From an uncultured Bacteroides sp. (GTDB lineage Bacteria > Bacteroidota > Bacteroidia > Bacteroidales > Bacteroidaceae), in assembly GCA_900546645.1 (NCBI GenBank), contig URDR01000033.1:1-30879 (forward strand): a stretch of 30,879 nucleotides of DNA, in the 5' to 3' direction. The number at the start of each line of letters is the position of its first letter. Position 1 is the stretch's first letter. Made by a program: the position numbers and the translations under genes. The notes beneath the pieces are model-generated. The model was not told where the DNA came from and did not search any database. It worked only from the letters and a program-made list of their open reading frames with translations. Positions 1-8,138 of the stretch are shown here, in pieces.

Positions 1-1941
1 GTATTTACCGAGGCCCAAGGCAAGACTGACTGTACCTTCTTCTGCCAATTCATCATTAATGGGATAATAATTGATGGAACGTGCCACTCCCGAAATAGCA
101 GGATAATAACGGTCGCCATATTGGGTACCCACCACTTCCTGCAAAATCACAGCCATCTTTTCCTGGTCAATCACGTTGCTTGTGGCTTGCATATAAGCCT
201 TGCTGTCCTTATAATAAACCGAAGCATATACCCCTTTAATCGCATCGCTCAACATGCGGAGCATTTCGTATTTGTCTTCCAGATAGGGAATCATATAAGT
301 GGAATAAATTCCGGCAAACGGCTGATAATGGGAATCTTCCAACAAGCTGGACGAACGGATGGCAATGGGAGCTTTTACAACTTCGAAAAAGGCAAAGAAA
401 TCTTCTACCAGATGGTCGGGAAGCTTTGCTCTCAAAAAAGCCCGCAAAATGGCATCATCATCAGCATCGCTCAAGGCTATCTGATAAAGATGATTGGTAT
501 CCATAAACTCATCAAAGATGTCCGTGCAAAGCACCACCGTCTTGGGAATTACTACCGATGCATTTTCAAACTCGCTGAACTCAATATGACGCTTTACCAT
601 ATTGTCAATAAAAGCCAATCCACGCCCTTTACCGCCCAACGAGCCGTCGCCTATACGGGCAAAATTTGAATAACGGTCAAAACGGTCACGCTGGAATATA
701 GCTACCACTCCCTGATTCTTACGCTTACGGTATTTTACGATGGCTTCAAAAATAATCTGACGGTGTGCATCCAGGTCTTGCAACGAATCCCAAGTAATCT
801 GACGAACAAACTCTGCCAAGGGAAACATGGCACGCGAATAAAGCCAACGAGAGATATGGTTACGCGTGATATGATAAAAGAAAGACTCTGCAGGAATGGA
901 AAACAACACATTTTGAAGTTCTTTCAAATTATGCACCCGCGCCACTTCTTCCTGGGTCTTCGGATTTCGGAAAATAAAATCGCCGAATCCAAAGTTATCA
1001 GAGACCGCCTCCCGCAAGTCAATGTTCATCTTCTTTGAGTTCTTATCGATAAACAAAGCATCCAGTTCATCGGCATAACAGCGGTTGGCTTCTTCTGCCG
1101 ACTGAAGAATCAATGGCATGAAAGGATCGCGCGCACGAACTTCTTTCAGTAATTTGATACCAGCCAGCGGGTCGGTAACCCCCTCATGCGGGAAACGCGC
1201 ATCCGAAATGATTCCCAGTATATTTTGGCGGTATTTCTCATAAAGTTCCATCGCCTCTTCATACGACCGGGTCAGTACAATCTTCGGACGCCCACGCATA
1301 CGCAAGGTGCGCTGATGCTCATTTAGAGCTTCAGTAGCAAACTCCTGACTCTGACGGAGTACAAACTTGTACAGATTAGGCAACACTGATGAATAAAAAC
1401 GGATAGAGTCTTCCACTAACAGAATCATCTGTACGCCTACCTCTTTAATGTCATGCTCCAGATTCATTTTATCTTCTATCAGCTTGATAATAGACAGTAA
1501 CAAATCGGTATTGCCCAACCAGCAGAACACATACTCAAAGATACTTAAATCTTCATGTTCCATCCGCTGCCGAATACCATGCGAAAAAGGTGTAAGCACC
1601 ACAAGCGGCAGATGAGGATATTTCTCTTTTACTTCACGGGCAATATCAAACGTTTCACTATTATCCGAACCCGGCATACAAATCACCAGATCAAACATCG
1701 TTTCATCCAGCTTACGCCAAGCCTCTTCCGGACTTGACACCTGCGTAAACCGGGGAGGATAACGCAAGCTGAGACTCATATATTCATTGAATATTTTCTC
1801 ATCTATACGCCCATCGTCTTCCAGCATGAAGGCATCATACGGGTTCGCAACGAGAAGCACATTAAAAATACGCTTCATCATCAAGTCAACAAATTGCGTA
1901 TCTTTAAAATAAAGCTGATTTAACTTTAACTTACTGAACAT
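1..1941 (-). CDS. PEP/pyruvate-binding (PPDK N-terminal type) protein with two receiver-like domains, 3' end beyond window
   Basis: This frame stays open from an ATG at 1941 down to base 1, giving 647 residues without the carboxyl end. Residues about 26-155 resemble a response-regulator receiver but lack the acidic residues. Residues about 172-303 look like a complete receiver: acidic pair E177/D178, candidate phosphoacceptor D247, S281 and K300. From about 428 an ATP-grasp region of the pyruvate phosphate dikinase/PEP synthase family begins, with a Gly-rich GDGSLGGKGRG motif and, near 521-545, an IRSSSLLEDS motif. Enzymes of this family move phosphate between ATP, a histidine and pyruvate/PEP; the histidine and PEP domains are not visible here. 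The receiver fusion suggests a phosphorylation-controlled enzyme, which is inference. It is divergent from gdhA. The family call is firm; the substrate is unknown. Confidence 0.85.
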   Translation of the reverse strand, partial: MFSKLKLNQLYFKDTQFVDLMMKRIFNVLLVANPYDAFMLEDDGRIDEKIFNEYMSLSLRYPPRFTQVSSPEEAWRKLDETMFDLVICMPGSDNSETFDIAREVKEKYPHLPLVVLTPFSHGIRQRMEHEDLSIFEYVFCWLGNTDLLLSIIKLIEDKMNLEHDIKEVGVQMILLVEDSIRFYSSVLPNLYKFVLRQSQEFATEALNEHQRTLRMRGRPKIVLTRSYEEAMELYEKYRQNILGIISDARFPHEGVTDPLAGIKLLKEVRARDPFMPLILQSAEEANRCYADELDALFIDKNSKKMNIDLREAVSDNFGFGDFIFRNPKTQEEVARVHNLKELQNVLFSIPAESFFYHITRNHISRWLYSRAMFPLAEFVRQITWDSLQDLDAHRQIIFEAIVKYRKRKNQGVVAIFQRDRFDRYSNFARIGDGSLGGKGRGLAFIDNMVKRHIEFSEFENASVVIPKTVVLCTDIFDEFMDTNHLYQIALSDADDDAILRAFLRAKLPDHLVEDFFAFFEVVKAPIAIRSSSLLEDSHYQPFAGIYSTYMIPYLEDKYEMLRMLSDAIKGVYASVYYKDSKAYMQATSNVIDQEKMAVILQEVVGTQYGDRYYPAISGVARSINYYPINDELAEEGTVSLALGLGKY

Positions 1942-1964
1942 GGTATCAAATTTTGATTTACTAA

Positions 1965-1995
1965 CAAAATTCGCAATTTCCCGTGAATAATCAAA
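1965..1995 (-). promoter_or_regulatory. Promoter of the PEP/pyruvate-binding gene
   Basis: Read on the minus strand, TTTG (1995-1992) is followed after 19 bases by GAATTTTG (1972-1965). This is one base from the Bacteroides -7 consensus TAnnTTTG. The ATG lies about 24 bases downstream, at 1941. Confidence 0.5.
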
Positions 1996-2153
1996 GCTTC
2001 AGATTTATTTTCACAGCTAAAAACAGCTAAACATTCTCTTAAAACAAGCTTTCATCTCCGGCAACAAATACTTCGGTGCTTGCCGCCGGTTACAAGATGT
2101 TTCTCGGCATTCCTTACCCTTGTCAACCATTCTTCAAAAATTTTACAGAAACA

Positions 2154-2184
2154 TTTGGAATTTTCACCTAAATAACTAACTTTG
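2154..2184 (+). promoter_or_regulatory. Bacteroides-type promoter of gdhA
   Basis: TTTG (2154-2157), a 19-base spacer and TAACTTTG (2177-2184) match the -33/-7 consensus of the Bacteroides major sigma factor. Transcription would begin near 2191. This rules out the upstream in-frame ATG at 2182, which lies inside the -7 box. Confidence 0.75.
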
Positions 2185-2232
2185 CAAGTACATAAAGTTT
2201 TCATTTTGTCAGACCTTATAAAGTACAAAACT

Positions 2233-3570
2233 ATGAACATTAGTCAAATTATGTCATCCTTGGAGGTAAAGCATCCGGGTGAATCTGAGTATTTGCAAGC
2301 CGTTAAAGAAGTACTGCTTTCTATTGAAAACGTATATAACCAACACCCAGAATTTGAAAAAGCTAAAATCATAGAACGCCTGGTTGAACCCGACCGTATT
2401 TTTACATTCCGTGTTACATGGGTTGATGATAAAGGCGAAGTACAAACCAACCTGGGCTATCGCGTACAGTTCAATAACGCCATTGGCCCGTATAAGGGAG
2501 GTATCCGTTTCCACGCATCGGTGAATCTATCCATCCTGAAATTCCTGGGATTTGAACAAACCTTCAAAAACGCATTGACCACCTTGCCTATGGGTGGCGG
2601 AAAGGGAGGATCTGACTTCTCTCCACGCGGAAAAAGCCAAAGCGAAATCATGCGCTTCTGCCAAGCCTTTATGCTGGAGTTATGGCGTCACTTAGGACCA
2701 GACATGGATGTTCCGGCTGGTGATATCGGTGTAGGCGGACGTGAAGTGGGATATATGTTTGGCATGTATAAGAAACTGACCCGTGAGTTTACCGGCACAT
2801 TTACCGGAAAAGGTCTGGAATTCGGAGGCTCACTCATCCGTCCGGAAGCTACCGGCTTCGGTGGTCTGTATTTTGTTAAACACATGTTAGACAAAAAAGG
2901 AATTGATATCAAAGGAAAAACAGTGGCCATTTCAGGCTTTGGCAATGTAGCATGGGGAGCAGCAACCAAAGCAACTCAATTAGGAGCTAAAGTTATAACC
3001 ATTTCCGGTCCAGACGGATACATCTATGACCCGAATGGAATTAGCGGAGAAAAGATTGACTATATGCTTGAACTGCGTGCTTCGGGCAATGACATCGTTG
3101 CACCTTACGCAGAAAAATTCCCTGAAGCAACCTTCGTAGCAGGAAAACGGCCTTGGGAAGTAAAAGCGGATATCGCATTGCCATGCGCCACTCAAAATGA
3201 ATTAAACGGAGAAGATGCAGCTAATTTAATCAAGAACCAGGTTACCTGTGTGGGAGAAATCTCCAACATGGGTTGCACACCGGAAGCTATCGATGCATTC
3301 ATAGAACACAAAATCACTTATGCACCGGGCAAAGCTGTTAATGCCGGAGGAGTTGCCACTTCTGGTCTTGAAATGAGTCAGAATGCCATGCATTTAAGCT
3401 GGTCGGCTCAGGAAGTCGACGAAAAACTGCATCAAATCATGCATAACATTCACGAACAATGCGTGAAATATGGCACAGAAGCTGATGGCTACATTAATTA
3501 TGTGAAAGGCGCTAACATTGCCGGTTTCATGAAAGTAGCTCATGCCATGATGGCGCAAGGTATTGTATAG
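2233..3570 (+). CDS. gdhA: NAD(P)-dependent glutamate dehydrogenase
   Basis: This enzyme interconverts glutamate with 2-oxoglutarate plus ammonia in the cytoplasm and is a main route of ammonia assimilation in Bacteroides. The 445-residue product has the usual length of the hexameric small-subunit family. The amino-terminal substrate domain carries LPMGGGKGG with the glutamate-binding K124, followed by a PAGDIGVGGRE segment. The Rossmann domain has SGFGNVA (G235, G237, N238). An in-frame ATG at 2182 would add 17 residues, but it falls inside the -7 promoter box, so I chose the ATG at 2233. The gene stands alone, with its own promoter and a strong terminator just after it. Cofactor preference (NADPH, NADH or both) cannot be settled by eye. 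Confidence 0.96.
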   Translation: MNISQIMSSLEVKHPGESEYLQAVKEVLLSIENVYNQHPEFEKAKIIERLVEPDRIFTFRVTWVDDKGEVQTNLGYRVQFNNAIGPYKGGIRFHASVNLSILKFLGFEQTFKNALTTLPMGGGKGGSDFSPRGKSQSEIMRFCQAFMLELWRHLGPDMDVPAGDIGVGGREVGYMFGMYKKLTREFTGTFTGKGLEFGGSLIRPEATGFGGLYFVKHMLDKKGIDIKGKTVAISGFGNVAWGAATKATQLGAKVITISGPDGYIYDPNGISGEKIDYMLELRASGNDIVAPYAEKFPEATFVAGKRPWEVKADIALPCATQNELNGEDAANLIKNQVTCVGEISNMGCTPEAIDAFIEHKITYAPGKAVNAGGVATSGLEMSQNAMHLSWSAQEVDEKLHQIMHNIHEQCVKYGTEADGYINYVKGANIAGFMKVAHAMMAQGIV

Positions 3571-3626
3571 AAAGAAACCTATTTAGATATTCTCGTTTAG
3601 TTGTATTTGTATTTTGTATTGTAGTC

Positions 3627-3665
3627 AACGCTGCCCCACCTGTGAAGGTCCGGCAGCGTTTTTTT
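3627..3665 (+). terminator. Intrinsic terminator of gdhA
   Basis: A perfect 9-bp stem (AACGCTGCC at 3627-3635 and GGCAGCGTT at 3652-3660) with a 16-base loop runs directly into a T run, about 56 bases after the gdhA stop codon. Confidence 0.85.
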
Positions 3666-3848
3666 ACTCCATAAAACCATTTCTTAATGGTACACACAAA
3701 CAAAAAAACACGTTTTTTCCTCAAAACAGTTCAGCATGCTGATATATCGTATAGAGTCGCAGGTTCACTTTCAAGGTTACAAGATAACACAGTGACGAAT
3801 TGAGCCTTTGCGAAACTTGAATAATATATAATAGTAAAACCATCCGAA

Positions 3849-5588
3849 ATGAAACAGTATCTTAGTCTTATCTACACCACATGTATTCTCCTGCAATTCT
3901 GTCCTGCATGTATTTCTGAAGATAATGCTCCTGTGGAAACTCCTACCTTCATCATAACAGGAAACCAACAGAAAAACTTTCAGCTTCTCCCCCCGGAAAA
4001 AAACAGCCGATTAAATTCATCACAGATATTGGAAACTGGAAGCCAAATTTCTTTTTTTAGCCAAGGAGGTATTAAAGCAAATAACCTAACGCTGACATTC
4101 GATGGAAACACATGGAACGGTAACCTTGATGATACATGGATTCCGGGGGAAAATACCGCTTCAATTACCACCTATTACCCGATTCTATCTTCTGATATCT
4201 ATCAAAATGACGGAACACTGACCGACTGGCTTTATCAAAAGCAGAATATCTCGCCCACCAATCAAATCAAACTGAACTTTTCTCACCTTTTCTCTCAAAT
4301 CAGTTTCCATATTCCTCTAGAGCTAAACAATCAAACGGAAGAACTGCGCTTTACTCCTTCGGTCAGCGTGTCCGCCATCGAACCATACACTGCCAATATT
4401 GTCTTAGGAGAAAAGGCTCCCACACTTCACTTCAAACAAAAACCGGACGCTACTTACACTTTCATTGTTCCTCCATCTGAAGCTGCATCTATCACTATTG
4501 AAATTGAATGTGCAGATGGGAAGATATATGCAACCCAACTTCCGGAAACCGTCTTCAAACGCGGTACACACTATAATTGTAACATCTTATACGATGACGG
4601 AACAGCCGGAATCAGAACTGCTGAAGATTTTATTGCCTTTTCACATCTCATCAATGGAGAAGCTTATAAAAACAGAAAACTGGATGAGTTTGGATTTCCA
4701 TCCGACGGGAAAATGGTTTATCGCCTGAAAAATGATATTCACTTTACAGAAGAAGAATCAAGCCAACTCCTCCCGATAGGATATTCCATCGATGAGGATA
4801 AGTATTTCAAGGATGTATTCGAAGGGAATTATCATACACTAAGCGGAATCAGCCTTAAAAAGAAAATCATAGGACACTTAGGAATTTTCGGAGCCATAGG
4901 TTCGTCAGGCGAACTCAGAAACCTGCTCATAAAAGACATCACTTACAATATTTCCGACAAAACAAGTAATTACGACGGGCTGCTATGCGGATATAACGGA
5001 GGAACAATCAACAATTGCCATTCCGATTCATGCACAATCGAAACAATCAGCCCGAAACAGGAAATAGGAGCGTTATGTGGTGTAAATACCGGATTGATTG
5101 TTAACAGCAGTACGCAACATCTGAATGCTTCAAAAGCTACCTCTGTAGGAGGATTGGTTCATTCATCCTCTGGCACTATAGCAAACTGTTATGTAGCCAC
5201 TTGCACCTATCCAAAGCCTAGTAAAGGTAAAGCGGGATGCATCAGCTATCAACTTTATGACAATGCCATCTTATGTAACAGCTATGTATACGAAAAATAC
5301 CAAAAAAACGTATATGCATTAGCTCAAATTTTAAATACGAAAAAGGGTACACCACAAATCCTGTATTGTTATTACCCCAAAGGAATGACTGCCCATGACC
5401 AGTCTCCTACTATCATCACAGAAAATGTAAAAAGCTATGCAGAATCTACGGCCTATAAGCTTCCCGGAGTTTTAAATAACTGGATATCGGATAAAGGCAA
5501 CGAACTTTATCCCGACGTAGAGTTTTCTTCATGGCAAAAAGGAAAGGATATACCTGCAGTCTTTGTCACATCCGAACGGAATAAATAA
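3849..5588 (+). CDS. Fimbrillin-like lipoprotein with GLUG-type repeats
   Basis: The 579-residue product begins with a hydrophobic signal segment and cysteines at 12, 18 and 21. Cys21 after Pro-Ala is the likely lipidated residue, although the lipobox is imperfect. Residues about 30-250 have the look of the Bacteroidetes fimbrillin (Mfa-like) family: short beta strands, an LTFDGNTWNG segment and a YYPI segment typical of these domains. From about residue 330 to 480 there are Gly-rich units of the type GGLVHSSSGTIANCYV and GLLCGYNGGTINNC, matching GLUG-like beta-helix repeats. Family knowledge suggests an exported, surface-exposed protein with a pilus or adhesion role. I see no strong promoter, no second fimbrial gene and no usher-like partner nearby. 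The precise function is unknown. Confidence 0.7.
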   Translation: MKQYLSLIYTTCILLQFCPACISEDNAPVETPTFIITGNQQKNFQLLPPEKNSRLNSSQILETGSQISFFSQGGIKANNLTLTFDGNTWNGNLDDTWIPGENTASITTYYPILSSDIYQNDGTLTDWLYQKQNISPTNQIKLNFSHLFSQISFHIPLELNNQTEELRFTPSVSVSAIEPYTANIVLGEKAPTLHFKQKPDATYTFIVPPSEAASITIEIECADGKIYATQLPETVFKRGTHYNCNILYDDGTAGIRTAEDFIAFSHLINGEAYKNRKLDEFGFPSDGKMVYRLKNDIHFTEEESSQLLPIGYSIDEDKYFKDVFEGNYHTLSGISLKKKIIGHLGIFGAIGSSGELRNLLIKDITYNISDKTSNYDGLLCGYNGGTINNCHSDSCTIETISPKQEIGALCGVNTGLIVNSSTQHLNASKATSVGGLVHSSSGTIANCYVATCTYPKPSKGKAGCISYQLYDNAILCNSYVYEKYQKNVYALAQILNTKKGTPQILYCYYPKGMTAHDQSPTIITENVKSYAESTAYKLPGVLNNWISDKGNELYPDVEFSSWQKGKDIPAVFVTSERNK

Positions 5589-5652
5589 TCAAACGCCCGG
5601 AATTGCAACCATTTTTAATAGAGAAAGTCATCTTATCTTCAATAAAATATTG

Positions 5653-5660
5653 TATTTTTG
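5653..5660 (+). promoter_or_regulatory. -7 box of the coiled-coil/S41 operon
   Basis: TATTTTTG fits TAnnTTTG. No convincing TTTG lies at the -33 position. It puts the transcript start near 5667, which excludes the earlier in-frame ATG at 5603. Confidence 0.45.
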
Positions 5661-5677
5661 CAGCAAATGCAAAAACC

Positions 5678-6550
5678 ATGGAAAAGAACAAATCATACAT
5701 TTTAGCAATCGTCGCACTGATAATCATTACTTTAGGAACTTCTTTCTTTGCATTCAATGAAATGCATAAAAACAAAGAAATGACCGAACTGTTCGCCGTA
5801 GAAAAAGAAGAAATGGAAAACGAATATAGTACGTTTGCCACTCAATATGATGAACTTCAAGTACAAATCAATAATGATTCACTCCGTGAGAAATTAGAAA
5901 GCGAAAAGCTGAAAACCCAACGTTTACTGGAAGAATTAAGACAAGTGAAAAACACCAATGCTGCCGAAATCATGCGCTTGAAAAAAGAACTGAAAACCGT
6001 TCGTGCTGTTTTGCGAAGCTATGTCATTCAGATTGACTCACTCAACCGGGTAAATGCTGCCTTGAAAGAAGAAAATAAAGCTGTAAAAAACAAATATTCG
6101 GCTGCAACCGTACAAATCAGCAACCTTTCTAAAGAAAAGAAATCACTTAATGAAAAGGTCTCATTGGCTGCTCAGTTAGATGCTACCAATATCCATGCTA
6201 CAACCCTCAACAAACGGGGAAAAGCTACCAATAAAGTAAAAAACGTGAAGAAGATTGCCATCTCATTCACCATTGTAAAAAATATCACGGCAACCACCGG
6301 AAATAAAACGCTTTATGTACGCATTGCAAAGCCCGACAATGAAATTTTGAGCAAAAGCGCAAGCAATACATTTGCTTATGAAGACAGAAACATCAGCTAT
6401 TCAATCAAGAAATATATTGAATATACAGGAGAAGAACAAACCGTTACGGTTTATTGGGATGTAGAGGAATTCCTTGCTCCGGGAAAATACCGTATCAACC
6501 TGTTTGCCGATGGAAATATGATTGGTGAAGGTTCATTTAGCATGAAATAA
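5678..6550 (+). CDS. Membrane-anchored coiled-coil protein of unknown function
   Basis: I do not recognise a named family. The 290-residue product starts with a short charged stretch and one strong hydrophobic helix (about residues 7-25), so it is probably inner-membrane anchored with the rest outside the cytoplasm. Residues about 35-175 are rich in Glu, Lys and Leu with heptad-like spacing, indicating a long coiled coil. A basic linker near 175-195 leads to a compact beta-rich tail (about 200-290) ending in a strand pattern similar to an immunoglobulin-like or C2-like fold. I chose the ATG at 5678 because the ATG at 5603 lies upstream of the -7 box. The next gene begins 11 bases after its stop, so the two are probably co-transcribed. 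Confidence 0.75.
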   Translation: MEKNKSYILAIVALIIITLGTSFFAFNEMHKNKEMTELFAVEKEEMENEYSTFATQYDELQVQINNDSLREKLESEKLKTQRLLEELRQVKNTNAAEIMRLKKELKTVRAVLRSYVIQIDSLNRVNAALKEENKAVKNKYSAATVQISNLSKEKKSLNEKVSLAAQLDATNIHATTLNKRGKATNKVKNVKKIAISFTIVKNITATTGNKTLYVRIAKPDNEILSKSASNTFAYEDRNISYSIKKYIEYTGEEQTVTVYWDVEEFLAPGKYRINLFADGNMIGEGSFSMK

Positions 6551-6561
6551 AACAAGCAAAC

Positions 6562-7977
6562 ATGAACAAAAAGTTTATCTATACCTCTATTTGCTGCCTT
6601 GGACTGACGGGAGGCTTATCATCATGCGGTGAAGACCGCTCTGGAGAATATTATGCCCTCATCGCCAGCAAAACATGGATTTATGAAACCATGCAGGAAA
6701 ACTATCTGTTTTATGAAGACTTGCCTGCCGAGGATCAGTTAGACTTTTTCATGAAACCTGCCGACTTTGTCAAGGCAGCCGCTTCATCGCGCGACAAAAA
6801 AAACGGAGTAACCTTCTCACATGCCGACTCCATTGCTCCTTCGCGCACGCAAAGTGAATATCCGTGCTTCGGACTGGAAGTGGATTATGCCAATACTCCC
6901 CAGCAAGGTATTCCTGTAATGCGTGTGCTTTATGTCCAGCCTAACTCTCCCGCCAATCAAGCTGGAATAAAACGGGGGGACTGGATTATTGCAGTAGATA
7001 GTGCCAAGGTTTCAAGTGCGAACTATATCGAACAAATCCTGCAGCCTACTCAAACGCACGAATTTATGCTGGGGAAATATATTCCTCCTCAAGAAAACAA
7101 TGAAAACGAAGATAACGAATCACTCGTACAGGCAGAGCTTGACACTTTACGTTCTGTCACGCTGACTCCTGCTTACATAGAGATTCAGAACCTGCTGGAA
7201 GAGAAAGTAATCCATACCGGAAATGGACATAAAGCATTATATCTGCTCTATAATGAATTCGGACAAGAAGATATTCTTACACTCCAAACGGCTTTAACAA
7301 AACATCAAGGGTTTGAAGATATTATACTTGACCTTCGCTATAATCCAGGAGGATTTGTGAATACATCGCAAGTATTAAGCACATGTCTGGCACCTCAAGA
7401 AGCCATGGGACAGGTGTTTTTAAAAATGACTTATAACGATAAGATAAATAAAACGGAAGTTTTGCCCTTCGACAAGAGCCTTTTGCCGGGAGGAAATTCT
7501 GCTTCTTATCGTAATTTATATATCATTACATCAGCAAGCACTGCCTCTGCTTCCGAAATCGTCATCAATTGCTTAAAACCTTATATGAAAGAACGGCTTT
7601 TCCAAGTAGGAAGTGCAACTTTCGGGAAAAACGTAGCACAACAACTATTTACCAGCGAGGTAATGCCGCAGGTTGAATTATGGCTGACTACAACTCAATT
7701 AAGCAACTGTGAAAATAATTCTGACTATTTTACTCATGGATTAATACCTGATTTTGAAATAGAAGAAAATACCATTAACGCCTTAGGTGAATTTGGAACA
7801 GCCGACGACCGACTCCTGCAACCCGTATTGTATCACATACAAAACGGTAGCTTCCCGGCAACTGAAGAAAACGTAAAAACCAACTCTTTTTCAAGAACTT
7901 CAAGCAAAGAAAAAGTGCTTAACATAACCTATACTTCTACTGACTCCAAACCTAAATGGAACAAGTTCTATAAATAA
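6562..7977 (+). CDS. S41-family (C-terminal processing type) peptidase lipoprotein with PDZ domain
   Basis: This is a predicted periplasm-facing serine protease of 471 residues. A signal peptide ends in LSSCG, a good lipobox with Cys22 as the anchored residue. A PDZ domain spans roughly 105-165 and includes the segment NSPANQAGIKRGDWIIAVD. The catalytic S41 domain follows, with a DLRYNPGG segment, the nucleophile motif TASASE (candidate Ser329) and the general-base lysine in TFGKN (Lys356). Both catalytic positions are therefore present. Family members trim or degrade envelope proteins; the substrate here is unknown. It follows the membrane-anchored coiled-coil protein by 11 bases, so that protein could be a partner or adaptor, which is inference only. 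Confidence 0.9.
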   Translation: MNKKFIYTSICCLGLTGGLSSCGEDRSGEYYALIASKTWIYETMQENYLFYEDLPAEDQLDFFMKPADFVKAAASSRDKKNGVTFSHADSIAPSRTQSEYPCFGLEVDYANTPQQGIPVMRVLYVQPNSPANQAGIKRGDWIIAVDSAKVSSANYIEQILQPTQTHEFMLGKYIPPQENNENEDNESLVQAELDTLRSVTLTPAYIEIQNLLEEKVIHTGNGHKALYLLYNEFGQEDILTLQTALTKHQGFEDIILDLRYNPGGFVNTSQVLSTCLAPQEAMGQVFLKMTYNDKINKTEVLPFDKSLLPGGNSASYRNLYIITSASTASASEIVINCLKPYMKERLFQVGSATFGKNVAQQLFTSEVMPQVELWLTTTQLSNCENNSDYFTHGLIPDFEIEENTINALGEFGTADDRLLQPVLYHIQNGSFPATEENVKTNSFSRTSSKEKVLNITYTSTDSKPKWNKFYK

Positions 7978-8070
7978 GAGGATATTTACTTACGTGCTAA
8001 CTCAAGCATGATTCAGCATTAGCTTTTAAATTTTATTAAAGTTGCATTGACAATCTTTTCAACAAAATCC

Positions 8071-8101
8071 TTTGTTCATTTGTTATAATATCATACATTT
8101 G
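8071..8101 (+). promoter_or_regulatory. Promoter of the efflux operon
   Basis: TTTG (8071-8074), a 19-base spacer and TACATTTG (8094-8101) form a textbook Bacteroides promoter 37 bases before the TolC-family start codon. Confidence 0.75.
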
Positions 8102-8138
8102 CAATGTTGCATAAACAACCAAAGCAACAAGGATAAAA

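Noticed and set aside
121..669. Plus-strand reading frame of 182 codons
   Set aside because: It lies opposite the ATP-grasp part of the PEP/pyruvate-binding gene, which is clearly the coding strand.
2182..2232. Longer amino end for gdhA
   Set aside because: The earlier ATG lies inside the -7 box TAACTTTG, and the shorter form has the family's usual length.
5603..5677. Longer amino end for the coiled-coil protein
   Set aside because: The earlier ATG lies upstream of the -7 box, and the added residues would precede the membrane anchor without a clear role.
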